The notes beneath the pieces are model-generated. The model was given only the letters and a program-made list of their open reading frames with translations. It was not told where the DNA came from and did not search any database. A stretch of DNA of 64,000 bases from Caulobacter sp. (GTDB lineage: Bacteria; Pseudomonadota; Alphaproteobacteria; Caulobacterales; Caulobacteraceae): the NCBI GenBank assembly GCA_030645575.1, contig JAUSMJ010000022.1:1-64000 (forward strand). The letters are read 5' to 3'. Each line of letters begins with the position of its first letter. Position 1 is the first letter of the stretch. Shown in pieces: positions 1 to 7,564 of this stretch. The position numbers and the translations under genes are program-made.

Positions 1-854
1 CGATGCCGTACTGGTTCATGACCTCGCGGGCGTGGGCCAGCAGTTCCGGGGTCATCTCCGGATTGTCCTTTAGGATCAGGGCGTCGGCGGCGGCAGCGTC
101 GCCGGCCAGATAGGCCTTCCAGCCGATGGCGCTGGCCTCGACGAAGGCGCGGACGGCGTCGGGATTGCGGGCGATCAGCTTGTTGGGGGCCAGCAGCATG
201 GTGGCGTAGCCGGGGTAGCCCTCGTCGGCCAGCAGGAAGACAGCCGGCTTCATGCCGGCCTCCTTCTCGATCGTATAGGGCTCGCTCGACAGATATCCCT
301 GCTGGATGGCCCGCCTGTCGGCCAGGAACGGGGCGGCGCTGTAGTTGTAGGCCCGCACCTGATCGTCGGTGAAGCCGTACTTGGCGCGCAGCCAGACCCA
401 GAAGGCCTCCTTCGAGGCGGCCGACAGCAGGATCGGCCGGCCCTTCATGTCGGCGATGCCCTTGATCCCCTGATCGGGGTGGGCAAGCAGGACCTGCGGG
501 TCCTTCTGCATGAAGGCGGCGACCGCCTTCACCGGCACCTTCTCCTTCACCAGATTGAGCGCGATGAAGCTGTTGGAGCCCATGCCCAGCTCGATGGCCT
601 CGGCGGCCAGCAGCTGGGGCACGTTGACCCCCGGGCCGCCCTGCTTGATCTCGACCGCCAGGCCGCGCCGGGCGTACTCGCCGCTGGCCAGGGCGTGATA
701 GAAACCGCCGTGCTCGGCCTGGGCCTTCCAATCGGTGGCGAAGCGGATGCGGGTCTTGCCGGGCGGGGTTTCGGGGGCCTTGGAACAGGCCGCCGCCAAT
801 CCACTGGTGAGGGCGGCCACACCCCCGGCCAGAACCATTCGACGAGACGTCATT
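1..854 (-). CDS. ABC transporter substrate-binding lipoprotein, NMT1/SsuA-like (3' end outside window)
   Basis: Reading the minus strand from the ATG at 854-852 gives an open frame that runs off the left edge of the window (about 284 codons seen). The N-terminus has a twin-arginine SRRMVL segment and a hydrophobic stretch ending in a lipobox-like AAAC (Cys23), so the product is probably an exported lipoprotein, perhaps by Tat. The body resembles the NMT1/THI5-like periplasmic binding family: an IRFATDWKAQAEHGGFY segment, then a GPGVNVPQLLAAEAIELGMGS stretch typical of that fold. Such proteins deliver nitrate, sulfonate, taurine or thiamine-precursor ligands to an ABC importer. The ligand cannot be told from this part, and permease/ATPase genes would lie to the left. 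A start with GGAGGGTGGA just upstream supports this ATG. Confidence 0.8.
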
Positions 855-1434
855 CCACCCTCCCTCAAAGCGGGGAGGAAGGTAGGGCGACCGGCGTTCG
901 ACGCCAAGGGGTTCAGGAGAAAACAGGGGCCAGAACGAGCAAGAGGGCGAAGCATCCGGTTGCCCGGCGGCCTCACCCTCTTACCCAGTTCCCCGAAGGG
1001 TTCTGGTGGCCGAGGGGTGGTGGCTGGCGTGGGGTCCGGATTGCTCCGGTCTTCAACCAACCGACCCCTGACCGGTTCCCGTGGGTCTCCCCTCGGTCCT
1101 AAAGTCTGGAGCCGTTCCGCTCGCCTGGCCTTCCGGTTTCCCGTCTCGCCCGCGCCGCGTTTCCTCTTGACGGGTTGACTGTGCGACTGCTCTCGCTATG
1201 AAGCAACCATTCCGAATTCAGCCCATGTGAATGCTTCCGCTCCTCGCGGTGAACAAGCGGTGGACAAGTTGTGGATCGTCGCCAGGCGTTCCTTTGCTTG
1301 TCGGGTGTTCAGGTTTTCCACAGCAAAGTGGGAGTTCCCCTCCCTCTGCAGGAGAGGGCAACGGAACGATGACGCGTGGCTCCGGGCCCGCTATGGAACC
1401 TCCACAGCACAACAACCGGCGCGGGGAAGCGACC
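855..1434. other. 580-bp intergenic region between divergent genes
   Basis: No convincing gene is seen here. The stretch separates the minus-strand binding-protein gene from the plus-strand crotonase gene, so it must hold both promoters. It contains a long potential hairpin (CCGAGGGG at 1010-1017 with CCCCTCGG at 1089-1096, enclosing CCGGA/TCCGG at 1036-1049). At 1335-1356 there is a short CCCTCCCTCTGCAGGAGAGG fragment that resembles the ends of the repeats near 18.4 and 53 kb. Frames that are open across it lack ribosome binding sites and recognisable protein sequence. Confidence 0.5.
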
Positions 1435-2232
1435 ATGAGCCTGATCACCACCGAAAAGCGCGGCCATGTCGCCATCCTGACCCTCAACCGGCCGGACGCG
1501 ATGAACGCCCTGGGCGCGCCGGGCGACGGAGATCAGGTCGCCGACGTCTGCGCCGCGATCAACGCCGACACCGACGTGCGCTGCGTGATCCTGACCGGCG
1601 CGGGCCGGGCCTTTTCCGCTGGCGGCAACGTCAAGGCGATGAAGTCGCGCGAGGGCGCGTTCAGCGGCAGCGCCGTGGGCATCCGCGAGAACTATCGCAA
1701 CAATATTCATCGCATCGTCCGGTCGATCTACGGCCTGGAAGTCCCTTCGATCGCCGCGGTCAACGGCGCGGCTATCGGCCTGGGCTGCGACGTGGCCTGC
1801 ATGACCGACATCCGCATCGCGGCCGCCGAGGCCAGGTTCGCCGTCACCTTCCTCAAGCTGGGCCTGATCCCCGGCGACGGCGGGGCCTGGCTGCTGCCGC
1901 GCACCATCGGCATGAGCCGCGCGTCGGAGCTGCTGTTCACCGGCGACGTCATCGACGCCCAGACCGCCTGCGACTGGGGCCTGGTCAGCAAGGTCGTGTC
2001 CGGTGAGAGCCTGATGACGGAAGCCATGGCCCTGGCCGAGCGCATCGCCCAGCAGCCGCCGCACGCCCTGCGCCTGGCCAAGAGCCTGCTCAAGCACGGC
2101 CAGAGCACCAGCTACGACACCCTGCTGGAGATGAGCGCCGCCTCCCAGGCGATCTGCCATCTGACCGAGGACCATATGGAAGGGGTCGACGCCCTGCTCG
2201 AAAAGCGTCCGGCCGTCTTCAAGGGCAAGTGA
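1435..2232 (+). CDS. Enoyl-CoA hydratase/isomerase (crotonase) family protein
   Basis: 265 residues, the usual crotonase length. The start ATG at 1435 follows GGGGAAG at good spacing; longer upstream readings lack protein character. Crotonase signatures are present: LTLNRPDAMNAL near the N-terminus, an oxyanion-hole segment GRAFSAGG (about residues 57-64), AAVNGAAIGLGCDVA (about 105-119) and LGLIPGDGGAWLLP (about 142-155). The family acts on acyl-CoA thioesters (hydration, isomerisation, C-C cleavage). The first catalytic Glu of classical hydratases (in the PE-I-x-L-G stretch) is not seen; FLKLGLIP stands in its place, so the reaction may differ from plain enoyl-CoA hydration. The stop overlaps the next start (TGATG), suggesting translational coupling. 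Confidence 0.85.
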   Translation: MSLITTEKRGHVAILTLNRPDAMNALGAPGDGDQVADVCAAINADTDVRCVILTGAGRAFSAGGNVKAMKSREGAFSGSAVGIRENYRNNIHRIVRSIYGLEVPSIAAVNGAAIGLGCDVACMTDIRIAAAEARFAVTFLKLGLIPGDGGAWLLPRTIGMSRASELLFTGDVIDAQTACDWGLVSKVVSGESLMTEAMALAERIAQQPPHALRLAKSLLKHGQSTSYDTLLEMSAASQAICHLTEDHMEGVDALLEKRPAVFKGK

Positions 2233-2735
2233 TGCGGCGGGCCCTGCTGATCGGACTGGCCGGTCTGGCCCTGACGGCCTGCGGCAAGCCAGAGCCCGCG
2301 CCGGCGGCGAAGGCTCCGGCCGCCGGGGCGAAGGCCCAGTGGGGCTTCGCCATCGGCAAGAACAGCGTCGAGCTGGCCTGGCTGGACGACCCGACGGTGG
2401 CCGAGTCGCCCTTCCGGCTGATCTGCGCCCGGGGCGAGGGTTTCATGGTCGTCGCCACGGCCTTCAGCCCGATCGCCAGCGAGGAGCGGCTGTCGGTCGG
2501 CGCCGGCGGTGATGCGTTCGCGCTCGTCGCCGTGGCCGGCAAGGGACCGAACGGCCCGCTGGTCCGCGCCACCGGGCCGGCCGACGAGCCGTTGCTGACC
2601 GCCCTGGACAGCGGACAGCCGATCGCCGCCAGCTATGGCGCGCAAACCTTCGGCCCGGTCGCCGCGCCGCCGCCGGCCGTGCGGCGGGCGTTCACGCAGT
2701 CCTGTCGCAAACTCAACGGGGGGGCGGAGATCTGA
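2232..2735 (+). CDS. Putative lipoprotein of unknown function
   Basis: 167 residues. The ATG at 2232 overlaps the stop of the crotonase gene; the preceding GTG is also in frame but the ATG is preferred. The N-terminus MRRALLIGLAGLALTAC is a clear type II signal peptide with lipobox LTAC, followed by an Ala/Pro-rich linker of about 20 residues. The rest has no family I recognise. It reads like a periplasmic beta-rich domain, with Cys residues in LICARG and near the C-terminus. Its stop overlaps the start of the next gene, so the three genes form a tightly packed unit. Confidence 0.7.
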   Translation: MRRALLIGLAGLALTACGKPEPAPAAKAPAAGAKAQWGFAIGKNSVELAWLDDPTVAESPFRLICARGEGFMVVATAFSPIASEERLSVGAGGDAFALVAVAGKGPNGPLVRATGPADEPLLTALDSGQPIAASYGAQTFGPVAAPPPAVRRAFTQSCRKLNGGAEI

Positions 2736-3325
2736 TGGGCAGGGAGGTCGATGCCATCCAGGCCCGGTTCGCCGACGGCGCGGACATTGGGCGTCTGCAA
2801 TGGGAGGCGCCCCGGTTGATCTTTCGCGGCGCCTCCCGGCGCGTGTTCGAGGGCGAGGCGCTGAAGAATCTGGTCGCCGACGGCGGCGATCTGGTGCTGG
2901 CGGACGGGTCCCGGTTCACGCTCGGGCGGATCCAGGCGGGGCGATGGGTCGCGGCGATCAGCAATCCACCGGGCCGGCTCGACAAGCTTGGGGTCCGGCC
3001 GGGCCTGAGGGTCGCCGTCGTCAATCTGGCGGATCCGGACTTCGCGGCGGAACTCGCGGGGAGGGTGAGTTCGGTAAACACGTTCAACGAACTGGATATC
3101 CTGTTCTTCGGCGCCGACAGTTCCGATGAGCTCGCTCGCATCCCCGACCTGGTCCCGAAGCTGGCGCCGCGCGGCGCGCTGTGGATCGTGTCCCTCAAGG
3201 GCAAGCTGCTGCGGGTCAAGGACGTCGAGGTGATGGCCGCCGCCAAGGCGCATGGTCTGGTCGATAACAAGGTTTGCGCCTTCTCGGACACACGGACCGC
3301 CCTGCGATTCACCAGCCGCCTTTGA
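2735..3325 (+). CDS. DUF3052-like protein
   Basis: 196 residues starting at an ATG that overlaps the previous stop. The sequence contains LGVRPGLRVAVVNLADPDF (about 86-104), a central DILFFGADSSDEL stretch, LAPRGALWIVSLKGK (about 145-159) and a C-terminal GLVDNKVCAFSDTRTALRFTSR. That order (glycine-rich nucleotide-fold-like start, GALWV strand, GLVDxKVCAxxxxWxxLxF end) is what I know of the DUF3052 family, whose function is not established. The N-terminal 80 residues are an extra part. Confidence in the family is moderate; the gene itself looks real from its coding character and coupling. Confidence 0.65.
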   Translation: MGREVDAIQARFADGADIGRLQWEAPRLIFRGASRRVFEGEALKNLVADGGDLVLADGSRFTLGRIQAGRWVAAISNPPGRLDKLGVRPGLRVAVVNLADPDFAAELAGRVSSVNTFNELDILFFGADSSDELARIPDLVPKLAPRGALWIVSLKGKLLRVKDVEVMAAAKAHGLVDNKVCAFSDTRTALRFTSRL

Positions 3326-3382
3326 CGCGACGATTTCCTTGGCCCTCGCCTTCCGTCATGAAACCGGCCTAGAGGTCGCCCC

Positions 3383-4276
3383 ATGGCCCTGCGCGACTTC
3401 GCCCTGCTTGTCTTCGTCTGCCTGGTCTGGGCGTCCAACAACATCGTCAGCAAGATCGTGGTCGCCCACTGGGGCGTGCCGCCGCTGTTCTACGCCTCGG
3501 TGCGGTTCGCCCTGGTCGCCGCCTGCACCGTCCCCTGGCTGTTTCCGGCCCCGCGGCCGTTGTGGCGCATCGTCGCCGTGGCGCTGTTGATGGGCGGCGG
3601 CAACTTCTCCCTGCTGTTTATCGGCCTGAAGACAGCCAGCCCGTCGGCGGCCTCGATCGTCGTCCAGCTGGGCGTGCCGATGACCACCATCATGTCGATG
3701 CTGATGCTGGGCGAGCAGGTGCGCTGGCGGCGTGGCCTGGGCATGCTGCTGACCCTGGCCGGGGCCGTCGTGGTCATGTGGCGCCCCGCGGGCCTCTCGA
3801 TGTCGGTCGGGCTGTGGCTGATCGCGGCGGCGGCCTTCGCCGGTTCGCTGGGCGCGGTGATGATGAAGCAGATGGAGGGGGTGCGGCCGCTGCAATTCCA
3901 GGCCTGGGTCGGCTTTTCCTCGCTCTGGCCGCTGCTCACGTTGAGCGCGTTCACCGAACACGGACAGGTTGCGACGGCCGCGGCGGCCGGCTGGCCGTTC
4001 GTGGCGGCCGTGATCTTTTCGGCTGTCGTCGTCTCGGTGCTGGGGCACACCCTCTACTATGTGCTGATCCAGAAATACGAGGCGACCCTGATCTCGCCGC
4101 TGACCCTGATGACGCCGCTGGCGACCATCGCCATGGGCGTGTGGATCACTCACGATCATTTCGACGCGCGCATGGCCATCGGCGCGGCGCTGGCGCTGCT
4201 GGGCGTGCTGATCATTGCGCTGCGGCCCAACCATGTGATGCCCTTGCTCATGGCTATCCGGAATCGCGCCCAATGA
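3383..4276 (+). CDS. DMT superfamily transporter (EamA family)
   Basis: 297 residues with about ten hydrophobic segments in two halves, as in the EamA (two-repeat) drug/metabolite transporters of the inner membrane. Typical features are LVFVCLVWASNNIVSK at the start, GLKTASPSAASIVVQLGVPMTTIMSMLMLGE in the first repeat and LISPLTLMTPLATIAMGVWI in the second. The ATG at 3383 has GAGGTC upstream. The substrate is unknown; such proteins often export amino acids or metabolites. The last codons overlap the start of the amidase gene (ATG inside CAATGA), so the two are likely co-translated. Confidence 0.85.
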   Translation: MALRDFALLVFVCLVWASNNIVSKIVVAHWGVPPLFYASVRFALVAACTVPWLFPAPRPLWRIVAVALLMGGGNFSLLFIGLKTASPSAASIVVQLGVPMTTIMSMLMLGEQVRWRRGLGMLLTLAGAVVVMWRPAGLSMSVGLWLIAAAAFAGSLGAVMMKQMEGVRPLQFQAWVGFSSLWPLLTLSAFTEHGQVATAAAAGWPFVAAVIFSAVVVSVLGHTLYYVLIQKYEATLISPLTLMTPLATIAMGVWITHDHFDARMAIGAALALLGVLIIALRPNHVMPLLMAIRNRAQ

Positions 4277-4998
4277 CGCTGGACTTCATCGACACCCCGT
4301 CGCCCAACTTTGACGCCCGGACCAAGGCCCCGGACATGCTGGTGCTGCACTACACCGGCATGAAGACCGGGGCGGAGGCGCTGGCCCGGCTGCGCGACCC
4401 CGAGGCCCGGGTCTCGTCCCACTACATGGTCGAGGAGGACGGGCGGATCTTCCGGCTGGTGGCCGAGGAGCGCCGCGCCTGGCATGCCGGCCGCTCGTTC
4501 TGGAAGGGCGAGGAGGGCGTCAACCACGCCTCGATCGGCATCGAGATCGTCAATCCCGGCCATGAGTTCGGCTATCGCCCGTTTCCCGAGGCGCAGATCG
4601 CGGCGGTGATCGCCCTGGTCGCCGACATCCGCGGTCGCTGGAGCATCGAGGACGACCGCATCCTGGGCCATTCCGACGTCGCCCCGGCCCGCAAGGAGGA
4701 TCCAGGCGAGCTGTTTCCGTGGAAGCAGCTGGCCGAGGCCGGCCACGGGGTCTGGGCCGAGGCCGATCCGGCGCCGGGCGAGCCGTTGGCCGAAGGCGCG
4801 GAGGGCGTCGGCGTCTTCGCCCTGCAGGCCGGCCTGACCCGGCTGGGCTACGACTGCGCCCCGACCGGCAAGTTCGACCAGACCACCCGAGAGGTGGTCA
4901 CCGCCTTCCAGCGCCACTGGGTCCAGAGCCGCTTCGACGGCGTGGCGGACGGGCTGACGCGGGCGCGGCTGATGGCGGTGCTGCGGGCGAGCGGATAG
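4273..4998 (+). CDS. N-acetylmuramoyl-L-alanine amidase with peptidoglycan-binding domain (AmiD-like)
   Basis: 241 residues. The N-terminal half is an amidase_2/PGRP-type zinc amidase: LVLHYTGM with the first ligand His26, a SSHYMVEEDGRIFRLV strand, NHASIGIEIVNPG, and GHSDVAPARKEDPG supplying further ligand/catalytic residues. The C-terminal quarter (about 170-240) is a PG_binding_1 domain (LQAGLTRLGYDCAPTGKFD...TREVVTAFQRHW). The enzyme would cut the bond between MurNAc and L-Ala in wall fragments, fitting recycling or remodelling. No export signal is seen, unlike E. coli AmiD, so it may be cytoplasmic (AmpD-like use) or its signal is not recognisable. It starts inside the transporter's stop codon. 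Confidence 0.88.
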   Translation: MTLDFIDTPSPNFDARTKAPDMLVLHYTGMKTGAEALARLRDPEARVSSHYMVEEDGRIFRLVAEERRAWHAGRSFWKGEEGVNHASIGIEIVNPGHEFGYRPFPEAQIAAVIALVADIRGRWSIEDDRILGHSDVAPARKEDPGELFPWKQLAEAGHGVWAEADPAPGEPLAEGAEGVGVFALQAGLTRLGYDCAPTGKFDQTTREVVTAFQRHWVQSRFDGVADGLTRARLMAVLRASG

Positions 4999-5004
4999 AG
5001 GTTG

Positions 5005-5116
5005 CCTCCTTCGAGACGCTCGCTTGAGGCTCGCTCCTCAGGATGACGCAGGGGGGAGCTTCAAGGGTGTTCGTCATGGTGAGGAGCGAGGCGCCAGCCG
5101 AGCGTCTCGAACCACG
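5005..5116. repeat. Dispersed inverted-repeat element, family 1, copy 1
   Basis: An imperfect palindrome about 112 bp long. The left arm reads CCTTCGAGACGC ... GCTCCTCAGGATGACG and the right arm CGTCATGGTGAGGAGCGAG ... GCGTCTCGAACCACG. A second copy lies at 29901-30013 with the same arms and a different centre. It lies just after the amidase gene and 44 bp before rnpB. The arms could fold into a long hairpin in RNA; no coding potential. Confidence 0.85.
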
Positions 5117-5124
5117 CACCATCA

Positions 5125-5154
5125 TTGACCCCACCGCCCCCTTCCCCCACATAC
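5125..5154 (+). promoter_or_regulatory. Predicted promoter of rnpB
   Basis: TTGACC (5125-5130) and ACATAC (5149-5154) are separated by 18 bp. They place a transcription start near 5161, exactly where the closing stem of RNase P RNA begins. The match of position supports the call, although the -10 element is weak. Confidence 0.5.
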
Positions 5155-5160
5155 CGCGAC

Positions 5161-5565
5161 GGATCAGACGGCCGGGCGGTCGCGGTCCTCGCAAGAGGGT
5201 CGAGGAAAGTCCGGGCTCCACGGAAACAAGGCGGCGGGTAACGCCCGCCCGGGGTGACCCGAGGGATAGCGCCACAGAAAGCAAACCTCCTCCGCTTCGG
5301 CGGCGGGAAGGGTGAAAGGGTGGGGTAAGAGCCCACCGCGGACGTGGCGACACGGACGGCATGGCAAGCCCCGCCTGGAGCAAGACCGAATAGGGATTCC
5401 GCGCCTCGTACGTCCCTTCGGGGATACGGCGGGGCAGGGCCGTTTCCGGCCCGAGGCGTCCGGGTTGGTCGCGAGAACCGTCCCGCGAGGGGCGGTCCAG
5501 AGGAATGATCGTCGCGCGCCCGCAAGGGCGTTGGCACAGAACCCGGCTTACAGGCCGTCTGATCC
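5161..5565 (+). ncRNA. rnpB: RNase P RNA (catalytic M1 RNA)
   Basis: About 405 nt, the usual size for alphaproteobacterial type A RNase P RNA, which trims the 5' leader of precursor tRNAs. The terminal stem is visible: GGATCAGACGGCC (5161-5173) pairs perfectly with GGCCGTCTGATCC (5553-5565). Conserved core elements are present in order: GAGGAAAGTCCGGGCTCC, an ACAGAAA segment, a GAATAGGGATTCC segment and the 3' GGCACAGAACCCGGCTTACA. The gene sits between the amidase gene and mraZ. Confidence 0.95.
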
Positions 5566-5796
5566 GCCCCGACCCTTCCGAATAGTCTGCAATGGGACCC
5601 CGGCCGCGCTCGCCACTATTAACATGTTCAGTGTATGTTCTGTGGATTGTTTACGTGGATTAACCAATGCGGCCTGCGACATAGTTGTATTCGTGAAGAA
5701 ACGGACTTTGGTGTCATTGCGTCCCATTTCATCCCATGTTAACCCAGTTGCTGTCGCCGGAAGGGGTTGGCGACGTCGGGCCAGGGGTTGGGCGCG
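5566..5796 (+). other. mraZ upstream region
   Basis: This 231-bp non-coding stretch is clearly richer in A+T than its surroundings and leads into the dcw cluster. It contains three TTAA tetramers (5619, 5660, 5739) and three MraZ-type boxes (listed separately). TTTA-N6-TTAACC at 5650-5665 resembles a degenerate CtrA site but has the wrong spacing. I could not place a confident -35/-10 pair. Confidence 0.5.
5722..5746 (-). promoter_or_regulatory. Triple MraZ-binding box
   Basis: On the minus strand three pentamers TGGGT, TGGGA and TGGGA occur exactly every 10 bp (5746-5742, 5736-5732 and 5726-5722 as TGGGN). This is the TGGGN-N5-TGGGN-N5-TGGGN arrangement known for MraZ binding before mraZ in E. 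coli. A fourth, degenerate box (TGACA) continues the phase at 5716-5712. The array lies 51-75 bp before the mraZ start, consistent with autoregulation of the cluster. Confidence 0.7.
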
Positions 5797-6264
5797 GTGT
5801 TCCTCTCGACCTTTGAGAAGCAACTGGACAGCAAGCGGCGGATCGTCGTGCCGCACGAGTTCCGCGCGGCCGTCGGCCAGCCGTTCGACGGCGTGTTCTG
5901 CTTTCCGTCGATCGAGGCCGACTGTCTCGAGGGTGGCGGAAAAGCCCTGTTCGATCGTTACGTCGCCCTGATCGAGGAGTTGCCGTTCGGCGACGGCCTG
6001 CGCACGGCGCTGGAGACCAGCGTCTACGGCGGCATGGCTCGCCTGACCTTCGACGACGCCGGCCGCATCACCCTGCCGCCGGCCCTGTGCGACATGTTCG
6101 GCCTGACCGACTGGGTCTCGGTGGTCGGCATGGGCGACCGCTTCCAGATCTGGACCCGCGACGCCTTCCAGGCGCACCGCGCCGCCGCTCGCGAGACGGC
6201 CCGGACGGGCCTGGCCGCGCTGCGCGCCGCTCAGCGTCCACGGCTGACGGGGGCCGTCGAATGA
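5797..6264 (+). CDS. mraZ: Transcriptional regulator MraZ
   Basis: 155 residues from a GTG at 5797 with AGGGG nine bases upstream; this start gives the conserved [20 protein letters not shown]-terminus. Two SpoVT/AbrB-like MraZ domains are seen, each with a DxxxR motif (DSKRR near residue 11 and DDAGRITLP near residue 85). MraZ forms ring-like oligomers that bind TGGGN repeats upstream of mraZ and regulate the dcw cluster. It is the first gene of the cluster here and its stop overlaps the start of rsmH (ATGA). Confidence 0.95.
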   Translation: MFLSTFEKQLDSKRRIVVPHEFRAAVGQPFDGVFCFPSIEADCLEGGGKALFDRYVALIEELPFGDGLRTALETSVYGGMARLTFDDAGRITLPPALCDMFGLTDWVSVVGMGDRFQIWTRDAFQAHRAAARETARTGLAALRAAQRPRLTGAVE

Positions 6265-7199
6265 GCGGCCAGCCGCATCTCTCCGTTCTGCTCGGCGAGG
6301 TGACGCGCGTCCTGCGGCCGGGGCCGGACCAGATCATCGTCGATGGCACCTTCGGCGCGGGCGGCTATGCCCGCGCCTTTCTCGAGTCCGGGGCCCAGGT
6401 CGTGGCCTTCGACCGCGATCCCTCCGCCCGCCGCTTCGCCGCGCCGCTGGAGGCGACTGGCCGGTTCCGGCTGATCCAGGCGCGGTTCTCCGAGATGGGC
6501 GACCATTTCGCGCCGTCGTCGGTCGATGGCGTGGCGCTCGACATCGGCGTGTCGTCGATGCAGCTGGACGAGGCCGAGCGCGGCTTTTCCTTCATGCGCG
6601 ACGGGCCGCTCGACATGCGCATGAGCGACCAGGGGCCGACGGCGGCCGACCTGGTCAACACGCTGGAAAAGGACGAGCTGGCGCGGATCATCTGGCTCTA
6701 TGGCGAGGAGCGCGAGAGTCGCCGCATCGCGTCGTTCATTCTGCGCCGCCGGGCGACGCAGCCGTTCGAGCGCACGCTGGACCTGGCCGAGGTGGTCGAG
6801 AAGGCCCTGGGCGGCCGCCGCGGGGCCAAGACCCATCCGGCGACCAAGGTGTTCCAGGCCCTGCGCATCGCCGTCAACGAAGAGCTGGCCGAACTCGAGG
6901 CGGGCCTGGCCGGCGCCGAAAAGATCCTGAAAACGGGCGGTCGTCTCGCAGTCGTAACCTTCCATTCGCTGGAAGACCGCATCGTGAAGGCCTTCTTCAC
7001 GGCCCGGTCCGGCAACCTGCCCGGCGGTTCGCGTCATGCTCCGCCGGTGGCGGGTGGGCCCGAGCCGACCTTCACCCTTCCATTCAAGGGCGCGATGGAG
7101 CCTGGCGAGGCTGAGCTGGCGGCCAATCCCCGCGCCCGTTCGGCCAAGCTGCGCGCCGGCGTGCGCACCGATGCGCCGGCCTGGAGGGACGCCGCATGA
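6261..7199 (+). CDS. rsmH: 16S rRNA (cytosine1402-N4)-methyltransferase
   Basis: 312 residues, normal for RsmH (MraW). It transfers a methyl group from S-adenosylmethionine to N4 of C1402 in 16S rRNA. The SAM-binding motif DGTFGAGGY is at 28-36, followed by [27 protein letters not shown] and GPLDMRM, and a C-terminal [12 protein letters not shown]. The ATG overlaps the mraZ stop, and the stop overlaps the ftsL start. It is a standard second gene of dcw clusters. Confidence 0.96.
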   Translation: MSGQPHLSVLLGEVTRVLRPGPDQIIVDGTFGAGGYARAFLESGAQVVAFDRDPSARRFAAPLEATGRFRLIQARFSEMGDHFAPSSVDGVALDIGVSSMQLDEAERGFSFMRDGPLDMRMSDQGPTAADLVNTLEKDELARIIWLYGEERESRRIASFILRRRATQPFERTLDLAEVVEKALGGRRGAKTHPATKVFQALRIAVNEELAELEAGLAGAEKILKTGGRLAVVTFHSLEDRIVKAFFTARSGNLPGGSRHAPPVAGGPEPTFTLPFKGAMEPGEAELAANPRARSAKLRAGVRTDAPAWRDAA

Positions 7200-7564
7200 T
7201 CACGGCCCTGTTCAATCACCGTATCCGCGGTTTCCGCACCCTGAACGTTGTTTTTTCCGCGACCCTGCTGGTTCTGGCGGTTGGCGTGAATCTGGCCAAG
7301 ACCATCGCCGGCCGCGAGCGCAACGAGATCGGCCGGGTCGAGAGCGACATCGGCAAGGAGCGCCAGCGCATCCGGGTGCTGGAGGCCGAGGTGGCCCATC
7401 TGGAACAGCCCGAGCGCCTTGAGCGGCTCGCGCGCGGATACCTGGACATGGCGCCGGCCGCCGCCCGCCAGGAGGCGTCCGTCGATGCCCTGCCCGAGGT
7501 GGCCGGCCGCGGGTCCGGGCCCGTAGCCCAGCCGGTCTCGACATTCGGCGTGGCGGTCCCATGA
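7196..7564 (+). CDS. ftsL: Cell division protein FtsL
   Basis: 122 residues: a short cytoplasmic N-terminus, one membrane segment (about 17-35, [19 protein letters not shown]), then a coiled-coil-like stretch ([31 protein letters not shown], about 50-80) and a low-complexity tail. FtsL has little sequence conservation; the call rests on topology and on its fixed place between rsmH and ftsI. With FtsB and FtsQ it activates FtsWI at the septum. Start and stop overlap the neighbours by 4 bp. Confidence 0.88.
   Translation: MITALFNHRIRGFRTLNVVFSATLLVLAVGVNLAKTIAGRERNEIGRVESDIGKERQRIRVLEAEVAHLEQPERLERLARGYLDMAPAAARQEASVDALPEVAGRGSGPVAQPVSTFGVAVP

Noticed and set aside
735-1178. A 147-codon frame covering the intergenic region before the crotonase gene
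   Set aside because: No ribosome binding site, low-complexity Arg/Gly/Pro sequence and overlap with the start of the minus-strand binding protein gene.
1262-1322. DnaA-box-like words (TTTTCCACA at 1314-1322, TTGTGGATC near 1269) suggesting an origin
   Set aside because: Only two imperfect words, no A+T-rich unwinding region and no origin-linked genes nearby; chance is likely.
5650-5665. CtrA site before mraZ (TTTA-N6-TTAACC)
   Set aside because: First half mismatched and the spacing is six instead of seven; not good enough to list as a site next to the strong ftsZ example.
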